Positions 1-7,700 of a stretch of 64,000 bases of DNA are shown here, piece by piece. The stretch is from Rhizobium sp. G21. Lineage in GTDB: Bacteria > Pseudomonadota > Alphaproteobacteria > Rhizobiales > Rhizobiaceae. A model generated the notes under the pieces. It saw only the letters and a program-made list of their open reading frames with translations, made no database searches and had not been told where the DNA came from. The stretch is from NCBI RefSeq assembly GCF_014158035.1, contig NZ_JACFXW010000001.1, positions 3,636,001 to 3,700,000 of the forward strand, read 5' to 3'. The position numbers were made by a program, and so were the translations under genes. How positions within the stretch are numbered: the first letter of the stretch is position 1; the number at the start of each line of letters is the position of its first letter.

Positions 1-779
1 TCGCCGCCCACCGCCAGGATGGGCATTGTCAGCTTGCCCTTGCTGGCGAGGATCTTCTGGTTGTCCTTCGCGTCCTGGTCGAAGGCTGCAAACTGGGCAA
101 AGCCGGAATGCATGGCGCCCGGCAGCGCATAGAGCTTGGCGTAGTGCTCGCGCGCCTGTTCGGTGAAGCGGGCGGGATTGGCGGAGAACTCGTTCCAGAA
201 GCGGTCGAGATAGATGCGTTCGCGACCGGCGACCAGCCGCTCCATGTCAGGGCCGCCGAAGCGGAAATGCCAAAGGAGGGGGCTTTTCAGGACCTCTTCC
301 CATGGACCGACGCCGGGGACAGGCGCATCGATGAGGACAAAGCGCTTCACCCGTTCGCCATGTTGGGCGGCAAAGGCGAAACCAACCATATTGCCGATGT
401 CGTGGGTGACGAGATCGGCTTTGTCGATATGAAGCGCGTCGAGTACGGCTACGACATCGCCGGCCTGTGTCATCTTGTCGAAGCCGCCGGTCGGCTTGGA
501 GGACAGGCCAAGCCCCCGCAGATCGGGAACGATGACCGTGTGATCTGCGGCAAGCTCGGCGGCGAGCGGCGCCCACATATCTCCCGTCTCGCCGTATCCA
601 TGCAGCAGCATCACGGCGGGACCATTCCCGCCCGTGCGCACATGGATGGAGACGCCATTGGTCTTTATATCCTGGGTCTTGAAGGAGGCGGGAAAGGTCC
701 TCGTATCGGCTTGGGCCGCCATAGTCATGGTGGCGGCGGCGATCGCCGTCGCGCCGAGCATTGCGATCATTTTCAACAT
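1..779 (-). CDS. alpha/beta hydrolase, exported (3' end outside window)
   Basis: This alpha/beta-fold hydrolase reads off the left edge of the window, so its C-terminus is missing. The ATG at 779 follows a GGAGAAA ribosome site, and an N-terminal signal-like segment ends near AAQA. An HGYG oxyanion motif is present. The nucleophile elbow reads HDIGNMVG, with Asp instead of Ser. An Asp nucleophile is typical of the epoxide hydrolase/haloacetate dehalogenase branch, so an epoxide or haloacid substrate is plausible but unproven. The gene is divergent from the LysR regulator at 911, which probably controls it. Confidence 0.85.
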   Translation of the reverse strand, partial: MLKMIAMLGATAIAAATMTMAAQADTRTFPASFKTQDIKTNGVSIHVRTGGNGPAVMLLHGYGETGDMWAPLAAELAADHTVIVPDLRGLGLSSKPTGGFDKMTQAGDVVAVLDALHIDKADLVTHDIGNMVGFAFAAQHGERVKRFVLIDAPVPGVGPWEEVLKSPLLWHFRFGGPDMERLVAGRERIYLDRFWNEFSANPARFTEQAREHYAKLYALPGAMHSGFAQFAAFDQDAKDNQKILASKGKLTMPILAVGG

Positions 780-864
780 GGTTTTTCTCCTGACCCTCCG
801 GGAGGAGCCGGCGACCATCGCCGCAACCAGAAGGCAAGCCTTATTTAACATTTGCATATCGTCC

Positions 865-882
865 GGATTAGCGCGCTAATCC
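865..882. promoter_or_regulatory. 18-bp perfect palindrome, candidate LysR operator
   Basis: GGATTAGCGCGCTAATCC is its own reverse complement. It lies in the 131-bp gap between the divergent hydrolase (start 779) and LysR gene (start 911). The inner ATTAGCGCGCTAAT fits the T-N11-A pattern of LysR-type binding sites. The operator role is inferred from position and symmetry. Confidence 0.55.
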
Positions 883-910
883 AGGAACTCAAATCCGGAA
901 ACGCCGAACA

Positions 911-1810
911 ATGATGAGAACCGAAAGCATCGTCGCCTTTGTCGCCGTGGTCGAAGGCGGCTCGATCAGCGAGGCGGCCAGGCGGCTGCGACTATCGAAA
1001 TCGGTGGTGAGCGAGCGGCTGGCCGATCTGGAGCGCGAGGTCGGCGGCGTGCTTCTGCGACGGACGACGAGGAAGCTGACGCTGACGGATGACGGCTCCG
1101 CTTTGCTGGAGCGGGCCAGGCGCATTCTCAAGGAAATGCAAGAAGCGGCGGCCGACATGTCGGAACGACGCGGCACACTTTCGGGCCCCTTGCGGATCGC
1201 TGCGCCGGTCACCTTCGGGCGCATGCATCTGGGGCCGGCGCTCTATCCGTTCATGCTCGCTCATCCGCAATTGGAACTGACGCTGGATATCGACGACCGC
1301 CGGGTGGATGCGGTGGCAGACGGCTATGACGCCGTCATCCGCCACGGGCCGATTGCCGATTCCAGGTTGATCGCCTGGAAGCTCGCGCCGAGCCGAAGGG
1401 TCCTCTGCGCCTCGGCGGATTATCTTGCTCGCCATGGCCGGCCAAACTCGCTCGACGATCTGCAGCGCCATCGCGGCATCTTCTATACCAATCGCGGCGT
1501 CGCCGATTGGCGCTTTCCGGGGGCGGGCGGGGCCGATCTCGTTCGCGCGAAATTCGGATTTTGCGTGAACAATGGCGACATGATGCGCGACGCAGCCATT
1601 GCGGGCCTCGGCATCGCTCTGCTTCCGGGCTTCATCGCCGGGCCCGCGCTGAAGGCGGAGTTGCTGGTGACTATCGAACTGGATCGTGAACCGGAGCCGG
1701 AATTCATCTATATCGCGCATCCGCAGGGGCGCAATGCGCCGGCAAAGCTGGTCGCTCTGGCGGATCATCTGAAGAAAGCCTTCGGCAATCCGCCTTATTG
1801 GGAGGTTTAG
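911..1810 (+). CDS. LysR-family transcriptional regulator
   Basis: At 299 aa the protein has the usual LysR length. The N-terminal winged helix-turn-helix (about residues 4-62) contains SISEAARRLRLSKSVVSERL, followed by the linker helix and a periplasmic-binding-like effector domain. The first of two consecutive ATGs is used; a GGAAAC sequence lies upstream. The regulator is divergent from an alpha/beta hydrolase with an 18-bp palindrome between them, the standard arrangement for LysR control of a neighbour. The effector is unknown. Confidence 0.92.
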   Translation: MMRTESIVAFVAVVEGGSISEAARRLRLSKSVVSERLADLEREVGGVLLRRTTRKLTLTDDGSALLERARRILKEMQEAAADMSERRGTLSGPLRIAAPVTFGRMHLGPALYPFMLAHPQLELTLDIDDRRVDAVADGYDAVIRHGPIADSRLIAWKLAPSRRVLCASADYLARHGRPNSLDDLQRHRGIFYTNRGVADWRFPGAGGADLVRAKFGFCVNNGDMMRDAAIAGLGIALLPGFIAGPALKAELLVTIELDREPEPEFIYIAHPQGRNAPAKLVALADHLKKAFGNPPYWEV

Positions 1811-1866
1811 GCTTGGTGGTCCCGCCCGCGCCCATCTGGCCGATGGGGCGCGGGCGGATGTCCCAA

Positions 1867-2381
1867 TCAGGGCGTATAGTCTAAGTTCTGCGTGACGGTC
1901 ATGTCTTCGCCACCGTTGGGATCGTGGACGAGAAAGTCCACGGCGTATTTGCCGGCGGGGAGGCCGTTCACCGTCAGGGTCAGGTCGATGAAGGCTTCGG
2001 TGTTGGCGTTGTGGGCTTGATCGAGGTGTTGGCGAAAGCTGCCTTCTCCATCAGCACCTGGCCATTGGCGTCCTTGAGCTTGAGATCGCAAACGAAATTG
2101 ATCTCGTACATATCGCCCGGCAATTCCTTCCAGGCATAGCCTACTGGCTCGATATAGGTCACGATCGGCTCGCCGCCTTTGAAGGAGGCGTTGGCGCGCT
2201 CTTTATAGACGCCGTAGCCGGCGGCGCTTTCCTTGGTGAAGATCACCTTGCGGTCGGTGAGCGGGACCTTGTCCCAGGCGTCATACATTTTGTCTTCGGC
2301 CGCCGTGAGATCATCGATCTCATCGGCATGAACGCCCTGCGACAGAAGGGCGAGAAGTCCCGCGATCGCCATTCTTTTCAT
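1867..2381 (-). pseudogene. exported hypothetical protein, frame interrupted once
   Basis: The ATG at 2381 follows a GGGGGACGAGA ribosome site. It opens a signal peptide (MKRMAIAGLLALLSQGVHA) and a small periplasmic protein. The frame runs to about 2013, where it ends early. The continuation (NTEAFIDLTLTVNGLPAGKY to stop at 1867) lies in another frame. Adding one base to the GGG run at 2013-2015 joins them into about 171 aa. The lesion may be sequencing error or real decay. No family was recognised. The tail resembles a beta-sandwich accessory domain, but no function can be given. Confidence 0.65.
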
Positions 2382-2567
2382 TCTCGTCCCCCATGGTTTG
2401 ACGGCCGCAACCTTGACGCCCCGCGCTTGGGGCTTTGTGGAGAACGCGATGTCCACCCAATAAAGTATGTCTCATGCGGGTTTAAGCGATGTCCGCTGGT
2501 CCGCCACTGGGCGCGTGCGCGTGGACGGAGCCAACGGATTATGGTCATTCTCAAGCCATTGGCGCAA

Positions 2568-2599
2568 AACAAAAACGGCGGCCTTTCGAGCCGCCGTTT
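2568..2599 (-). terminator. rho-independent terminator of the aminotransferase gene
   Basis: A 10-bp stem (2573-2582 with 2590-2599, AAACGGCGGC/GCCGCCGTTT) and a 7-nt loop are followed on the minus strand by a T-rich tail. It lies 23 bp past the stop of the aminotransferase gene. Confidence 0.85.
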
Positions 2600-2621
2600 G
2601 CTGGGATCGTCGTTACGAGCC

Positions 2622-3950
2622 TCAGGCGTTCGCGACCAACACTTCCCGCAGCTTGCCGATCAGCTCGTCGATCTGCTCCTTGGTGATGATCAAGGGCGGG
2701 GACAGCGCGATGATGTCGCCGGTGGTGCGGATCAAGAGGCCCTTTTCATAGGCCTTTAGGAAGGCCGAGAAGGCGCGCTTGGTGGGTTCGCCGTCGATCG
2801 GCTTCAGTTCGATCGCGCCGATCAGGCCGATATTCCTGATGTCGATGACATGCGGGCAATCGGCCAGCGAATGCAGGCGCTCTTCCCAATAGGGGGCGAG
2901 TTCGCTTGCGCGGGTCAGCAGGCCCTCTTCCTTATAGGTGTCGAGCGTGCCGAGGGCTGCCGCCGAGGCGATCGGGTTGCCGGAATAGGTGTAGCCGTGG
3001 AAAAACTCGATCAGATGTTCCGGGCCGGTCATGAAGGTGTCGTGGATTTCCGAGGTCACGAAGACCGCGCCCATGGGGATCACGCCGTTGGTCAGGCCCT
3101 TGGCGGTGGTGACGATGTCGGGCTTGACGTCGAAGAATTGCGAGGCGAAGGGCGCGCCGAGGCGGCCGAAGCCGGTGATGACTTCGTCGAAAATCAGCAG
3201 GATGCCGTGCTTGGTGCAGATCTCGCGCAGGCGCTGGAGATAGCCCTTCGGCGGGATCAGCACGCCGGTGGAGCCGGCCACAGGCTCGACGATCACGGCG
3301 GCGATGGTGGAGGCGTCATGCAGGGTGACGATGCGCTCGAGTTCGTCGGCGAGTTCCGCGCCATGCTCCGGCTGGCCCTTGGAGAAGGCGTTCTTCGCCG
3401 GCAGATGGGTGTGCGGCATATGGTCGACGCCGGACAAAAGCGTGCCGAACATCTTGCGGTTGGAGACGATGCCGCCCACCGAAATGCCGCCGAAATTGAC
3501 GCCGTGATAGCCGCGCTCGCGGCCGATCAGCCGGGTGCGCGAGCCGTTGCCCTTGGCGCGGTGATAGGCGAGCGCCACTTTCAGTGCCGTCTCCACCGAT
3601 TCCGAACCGGAATTGGTGTAGAGGATATGATCGAGGCCGTCGGGCCCGATGTCGACGAGGCGATTGGCGAGCTCGAAGGCCTTGGGGTGACCGAGCTGGA
3701 AGGCCGGGGCGTAATCGAGTTCGCCGGCCTGCTCGCGGATCGCCTCGGTGATCAGCGGACGGCAATGGCCGGCGTTCACGCACCAGAGGCCGGCGGTGCC
3801 GTCGAGCACGGTGCGGCCGTCATGGGTGGTGTAATGCATGTCCTTGGCGCCGACGAACAGCCGCGGCTCCTTCTTGAACTGGCGGTTGGCCGTAAACGGC
3901 ATCCAGAACGCCCGCATATCGTTCGGCGTGGAGTTGAGGCGGTTCGACAT
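2622..3950 (-). CDS. class III PLP-dependent aminotransferase (omega-amino acid:pyruvate type)
   Basis: This 442-residue fold-type I class III transaminase has full family length. Visible landmarks are NSGSES (phosphate binding, near 113), FDEVITGFGR with PLP-pyridine Asp255, and TTAKGLTNG with Schiff-base Lys284. The opening residues (MRAFWMPFTANRQFK) resemble the omega-amino acid/beta-alanine:pyruvate aminotransferase group, so beta-alanine or another omega-amine is the likely donor. Substrate cannot be fixed from sequence. The gene is monocistronic, with its own terminator and about 400 bp of upstream intergenic DNA. Confidence 0.93.
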   Translation of the reverse strand: MSNRLNSTPNDMRAFWMPFTANRQFKKEPRLFVGAKDMHYTTHDGRTVLDGTAGLWCVNAGHCRPLITEAIREQAGELDYAPAFQLGHPKAFELANRLVDIGPDGLDHILYTNSGSESVETALKVALAYHRAKGNGSRTRLIGRERGYHGVNFGGISVGGIVSNRKMFGTLLSGVDHMPHTHLPAKNAFSKGQPEHGAELADELERIVTLHDASTIAAVIVEPVAGSTGVLIPPKGYLQRLREICTKHGILLIFDEVITGFGRLGAPFASQFFDVKPDIVTTAKGLTNGVIPMGAVFVTSEIHDTFMTGPEHLIEFFHGYTYSGNPIASAAALGTLDTYKEEGLLTRASELAPYWEERLHSLADCPHVIDIRNIGLIGAIELKPIDGEPTKRAFSAFLKAYEKGLLIRTTGDIIALSPPLIITKEQIDELIGKLREVLVANA

Positions 3951-4238
3951 TTCATTCTCCGGAAGTGGTGAGACCCGATGCGCGTCGCCTCGTACGGTCC
4001 GGTTTTTCCTGGCGTTTCAGGCAAATCGGCGCTCGACGCGGGCCGGCGTGCGTGTTGCGCAAAGTAGCAAGCACCCTTGCCGCGTCAAGGAGGGCCACGG
4101 AATTTCATGAGTGATCACGGGAATTGACCGGTCAGGCCGGAGCAAGTTTGATGTGGGAGTTCCTAATATGCAGGTTGTGCGGTCGTCAGGGCAAAACGCG
4201 GCCACACAGCGATGCATCAGCGGCGGCACGCCAGAATA
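3951..4238. other. intergenic region upstream of the aminotransferase
   Basis: This gap holds the presumed aminotransferase promoter. I see no convincing gene. A 10-bp perfect palindrome, TGACCGGTCA (4125-4134), could be a binding site, but it is short enough to be chance. Open frames crossing here lack ribosome sites and recognisable proteins. Confidence 0.4.
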
Positions 4239-4272
4239 GCCCCGTTTCTCACTATGACCGGAGAAACGGGGC
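4239..4272 (-). terminator. terminator at the end of the AAA/SPFH/DUF operon
   Basis: A perfect 12-bp stem (4239-4250 GCCCCGTTTCTC with 4261-4272 GAGAAACGGGGC) encloses a 10-nt loop about 80 nt past the stop of the DUF2333 gene. Its T tail is short in both directions, so efficiency is uncertain. Confidence 0.6.
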
Positions 4273-4354
4273 CGTTTTCACCAAATCTTCCGAAGCATCC
4301 GATCGGCTTTCGTCTGTCGCGCCAGACACGGAAGAGGGCTCATCGCCCCTCTCG

Positions 4355-5482
4355 TCATCGATCCAGCACGTCGCGGACCTCGATCAGGTTCGAACGCGCC
4401 CGCAGAATGTAGAAGCCCTGCGTGGCGAGATGGGTCGGCATGATCCAGCCGTCCTCGCGGCCATTGGAAATGATCGCGGGCTGGATGTTGAGCGCGGCGC
4501 GGAACTGCTTCAGCATCTCGTTCCAGAGCGGGGCGAGATTGCGCTCGCGTATCACCGATCCGAAATCGGCGCGGGCGGCGGTCAGGATGCCGTAATAGCC
4601 GTAGAGCTGCCCATAGGCGAACCAGAAGCGATCGTCGGCGCGCGTGTCGAACCAGCCGGCATTGTAATTCTCCGATCGCTCGCGGAGCATGGCCGAGGTC
4701 GAGCCGAGATCATTGGCGATGCGGTCGAGGAATTCGAGCAGATTGTCGGCGCGGCCGTCGAATACGGATTGGCACTTGCCGAGTTCGGTATTGAACTGTT
4801 TGAGCTGGGTGACGGCCTGGCGATAGATGTCGGGCGTGGGCGTGCGGAAGCCGAAGGGCGAGAAGCTCACATACCAGGAGCCTTCGTCATATTGCATGTT
4901 GGAGCGCGCGAGCTGCAGCGTGTTGTTGATGCCGGAGGTGCCGCGGACGCGGGCGAGCGAATCCACCAGCTCCACCGTGGTGCGGCGCACCGTCTGGTTC
5001 ACGCCGCGCTGGAAGCTGGCCTTGTTGTCGAGCCAGGGCGTGTGATCCCAGTCGATGCCGAACAGTCCCAGTTTATAGAGCGGCATGGACGAGATCCAGG
5101 CGTTCTGGTTGACCTCCTGGTCGATGAGATCGGCGGCGACATCGACGATGCCCGACGTCTGGCAAGCGGTGGGCGTGGCGCTGTCGGCGCCGCTGATATC
5201 CTGGCCGGCGACGAATTTGCGCTCGTTGAGCTTGTAGGCCGCGACATAATCGGGATTGAAGCCCGACCAGACCTGGGTCATCCAGATGAAATGGCCATAG
5301 GCGCCCACCAGGATCAACAGAAATAGCCCGACCACCGCCTTGATGATCAGCCCGCGCGAGGCGTACCAGCGGCTGGCGCTGAGGAAGGGAAACAGGATCC
5401 AGGCGATGATCATGCCGATCCCGCGGCCGATGGCGCTGAAGATGCGTTGGAAAAACGCAATGATCGGGTCCAGCATGCTCAC
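4355..5482 (-). CDS. DUF2333 family membrane protein
   Basis: The 375-residue protein has two hydrophobic segments near the N-terminus (about 22-40 and 47-68) and then a long soluble domain, predicted periplasmic. Features such as GIDWDHTPWLDNKASFQRGV and the C-terminal helices match the DUF2333 family, whose function is unknown. It is the last gene of a long minus-strand operon, and its start overlaps the stop of the preceding gene by ATGA (5479-5482), indicating translational coupling. Context suggests an inner-membrane partner of the AAA ATPase and SPFH proteins upstream. Confidence 0.85.
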   Translation of the reverse strand: MSMLDPIIAFFQRIFSAIGRGIGMIIAWILFPFLSASRWYASRGLIIKAVVGLFLLILVGAYGHFIWMTQVWSGFNPDYVAAYKLNERKFVAGQDISGADSATPTACQTSGIVDVAADLIDQEVNQNAWISSMPLYKLGLFGIDWDHTPWLDNKASFQRGVNQTVRRTTVELVDSLARVRGTSGINNTLQLARSNMQYDEGSWYVSFSPFGFRTPTPDIYRQAVTQLKQFNTELGKCQSVFDGRADNLLEFLDRIANDLGSTSAMLRERSENYNAGWFDTRADDRFWFAYGQLYGYYGILTAARADFGSVIRERNLAPLWNEMLKQFRAALNIQPAIISNGREDGWIMPTHLATQGFYILRARSNLIEVRDVLDR

Positions 5483-6768
5483 TCCTCTTGAATGCCGTAG
5501 AGCCGGCGGCGAAAGCCCGCCTTGTCCCTGAGATATGTGCTTTCGAGCGTCTTCACAACGTGCTCCCGGAACTTTTCCGGATAGGCCTCATAGGCTTTGT
5601 AGAAGCCCTGTTTGTCGAAGATGAAGCGTGAGACGAAATCATGCGGCTGCAGCGAGGCGATCAGCCGGTTGACCAGCCACTGATCCGGATGGGTGGGTTC
5701 GGCGCGGATCAGCAGAAAGCGGTTCTTGGCGGCGATGTCGGGCATGCGGATGCTGCCGGTCGTATCCGCCACGCGCAGCATCTCGTTGAGCAGGGGATAG
5801 CCGCCATCGGCGAGCACGCGATCGGTGTTCATGTGCGCCCAGGTCTGCAGCCAGACCATGTCGGCGCGTTCGGGATCGAAATTGGGATCCTTGGCGCTGG
5901 CGAGGCCGAGCAGGATCATCCGCATGCGATGCTGATAGAGACCCGAGGCGATGACCCAGGAGGCCTGGGGCAGCTCGATGCGGCGGGTGCGGGCGAGAAA
6001 GCCGTAGAGCGTGTCGTGGTCGTCGATGTCGATATAGGACACCTGCCAGGGACGCGCCTTGCGGAAGCCCGGCGTGTCGGCGCGGCAGATCACGGTGGTG
6101 TTGCGCGCATCGTGAAAGACGAAGACGCCGCCGAAATGATCGGCCCAGAAGGCGTCATGGCGGAACACCAGCTGGTCCGGCACCAGCGTGTTCTGGCGGA
6201 TGTCACCGGTGATCTTGGCGAGCTCCACCATGCGGTTGAGCATGGCGTCGTCGCGCCAGGCGTCGGGCTGCGACGTCACCTGATCGGCGAGCATGCGCAA
6301 TTCCGACGCCTTGCCGAGAATGTCTTCGGCGGAATGGACGCGGAAATTCACCTCGTTGATGGAGAGCAGGTCCTCGATATGCTCGACTTTGGCGACGGAA
6401 TCCTCGATCTCGCCATAGAGCGCGTCCTTGATGGTGACGGCGCTGATGGTGCGGGCATTGGCGCGGTAGAATTCATGCATCAGGCCTGCGGTGTTGGAAA
6501 AGCTGGTGTGAACCACCGGCAGGTTTTCCTGCTCCGGGGTCAGAATGATGAAGCGTCTGTTGACCCTGAGCGGATCGAGATAATCGCGATTGTCCAGTTC
6601 CTCGGCGATCTCCGGCGAAAAGCCGGTCATGTCGATGTCGAAGCGCTCAAGCTTTGTTTCAGGCAAGCCGAAGCCCTTGAGCGCCTTGTTGTAGCGGGCG
6701 ATCAGATGCGGGGCGTCGACGGTGAGCAAACGGCCGTAGATGAGTTCGGATTCGAGGAGGCGTTTCAT
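5479..6768 (-). CDS. conserved hypothetical protein, DUF6638-like
   Basis: This 429-residue soluble protein has no signal peptide or membrane segment. I recall its family as DUF6638, known mainly from Rhizobiales next to DUF2333 and an AAA ATPase; the family name is from memory. No catalytic motif is apparent. The start overlaps the stop of the zinc-finger antitoxin gene by ATGA (6765-6768), and the stop overlaps the DUF2333 start in the same way. Its translation therefore probably depends on ribosomes finishing the antitoxin. Confidence 0.75.
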   Translation of the reverse strand: MKRLLESELIYGRLLTVDAPHLIARYNKALKGFGLPETKLERFDIDMTGFSPEIAEELDNRDYLDPLRVNRRFIILTPEQENLPVVHTSFSNTAGLMHEFYRANARTISAVTIKDALYGEIEDSVAKVEHIEDLLSINEVNFRVHSAEDILGKASELRMLADQVTSQPDAWRDDAMLNRMVELAKITGDIRQNTLVPDQLVFRHDAFWADHFGGVFVFHDARNTTVICRADTPGFRKARPWQVSYIDIDDHDTLYGFLARTRRIELPQASWVIASGLYQHRMRMILLGLASAKDPNFDPERADMVWLQTWAHMNTDRVLADGGYPLLNEMLRVADTTGSIRMPDIAAKNRFLLIRAEPTHPDQWLVNRLIASLQPHDFVSRFIFDKQGFYKAYEAYPEKFREHVVKTLESTYLRDKAGFRRRLYGIQEE

Positions 6769-7373
6769 GCGGTTGCGACAGCTGCGAGACGTTGCAGTTC
6801 CTTGAGATTGGCAGGATTTCGAGAGCCGAGGATGTCGTCGTAGATTTTGAGCACAAGCAACTTCACAAGGTCCGATTTTGTCAGATGCAGGGTGGTCATC
6901 AGACGCTCGATAGCGGCGTTTAGTCGAGGCGTCACTTTCAGTGAAAGGCGGCGCTTGGGAGCTTCGGAGTTGAATGCCGGCCGGTCCGGCGCCACGCCGA
7001 TCAGTTCTGTTTGAGCCTGATCTGTTTCTGCCGCCTGGAAGATATAATAGGCGAGCAGCTTCTTTCTAAATTCCGATGTGGCTTCCGGATCGATGCGAAA
7101 TGCGGCGAGATCAAGCGCCTCGATAAATGGCGCTGGAATATTGACCTCGATCGGCCGTGTTGCCGTCTCTCTCGCTGCCTTGATTGCCGGCGTCGATTGG
7201 GCGGGCGTTGCGACAATATCGCCGCATTGGTCGCAAACGAGAGCCAGGATGTTTTTCGCCCTGCCGACGCCGTCGTCGAAGGGAACATCGCGATAGGCGT
7301 AGGTAGCGCCCGTCAACTCCTGGCAATGAGGACATAACGCCTTTGATTTTTCGCCTGCGACATGAAGCTTCAT
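6765..7373 (-). CDS. zinc-finger/ribbon-helix-helix antitoxin (MqsA/YgiT-like)
   Basis: The 202-residue protein has two recognisable ends. The first 60 residues carry CPHC (14-17) and CDQC (47-50), a four-Cys zinc-binding site like that of the MqsA/YgiT antitoxins. Residues about 146-190 (RLSLKVTPRLNAAIERLM and following) look like a ribbon-helix-helix DNA-binding segment, unlike the HTH of classical MqsA. It lies 8 bp behind the toxin gene and overlaps the next operon gene by ATGA. Predicted role: toxin neutralisation and autorepression. The zinc-finger plus RHH combination is unusual. Confidence 0.65.
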   Translation of the reverse strand: MKLHVAGEKSKALCPHCQELTGATYAYRDVPFDDGVGRAKNILALVCDQCGDIVATPAQSTPAIKAARETATRPIEVNIPAPFIEALDLAAFRIDPEATSEFRKKLLAYYIFQAAETDQAQTELIGVAPDRPAFNSEAPKRRLSLKVTPRLNAAIERLMTTLHLTKSDLVKLLVLKIYDDILGSRNPANLKELQRLAAVATA

Positions 7374-7381
7374 AGCTCGAC

Positions 7382-7678
7382 CTATCTATGCACGCTGATG
7401 AACACGGTGTCGGGATCGACGAAGTAGAATTTGATGTACCAGCCGTCGCGCCTGAGGACATGGACCGTGATCTCGGCAGACCAGTGATGTGGCGAACTCG
7501 TGTGATGGGCGCCGGTGCAGCGGCGGATCACAGCGGCGATCTCCTCTGCGGTGACCAGTCCCATTTGTAACAGGTTTTTCACATCGATGGCGTTTCGCGT
7601 CTCATGCAGGTAGCTGCTGCCATCAACTAGAGCTTTCAGCACCTTTTCCTTTGCGAAGCGAAACCCTTCCTGTTTCAT
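7382..7678 (-). CDS. MqsR-like toxin (predicted mRNA interferase)
   Basis: At 98 aa the protein matches MqsR length. The C-terminal half (WYIKFYFVDPDTVFISVH) aligns by eye with the final strands of E. coli MqsR (VYLKITVIHDVLIVSF), and an HHWSAEI segment could supply the active site. This is pattern-level similarity to the RelE-fold MqsR group, not a confirmed match. The toxin-first order followed by a zinc-finger antitoxin supports the call. The start is 22 bp after the AAA gene stop, with an 18-bp near-palindrome in between. Confidence 0.55.
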   Translation of the reverse strand: MKQEGFRFAKEKVLKALVDGSSYLHETRNAIDVKNLLQMGLVTAEEIAAVIRRCTGAHHTSSPHHWSAEITVHVLRRDGWYIKFYFVDPDTVFISVHR

Positions 7679-7681
7679 ATA

Positions 7682-7699
7682 ATACGAAGATCCTCGTAT
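7682..7699. promoter_or_regulatory. 18-bp inverted repeat, candidate operator of the toxin-antitoxin module
   Basis: ATACGAAGATCCTCGTAT has two perfect 6-bp arms (ATACGA/TCGTAT) around a GATC centre, with one mismatched pair. It fills the gap between the AAA ATPase stop and the toxin start. Antitoxins usually repress through such a site. It does not match the known MqsA palindrome. Confidence 0.5.
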
Positions 7700-7700
7700 A

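Noticed and set aside
4017..4229. 70-codon minus-strand frame upstream of the aminotransferase
   Set aside because: No ribosome site, no recognisable protein features, and it overlaps the likely promoter region.
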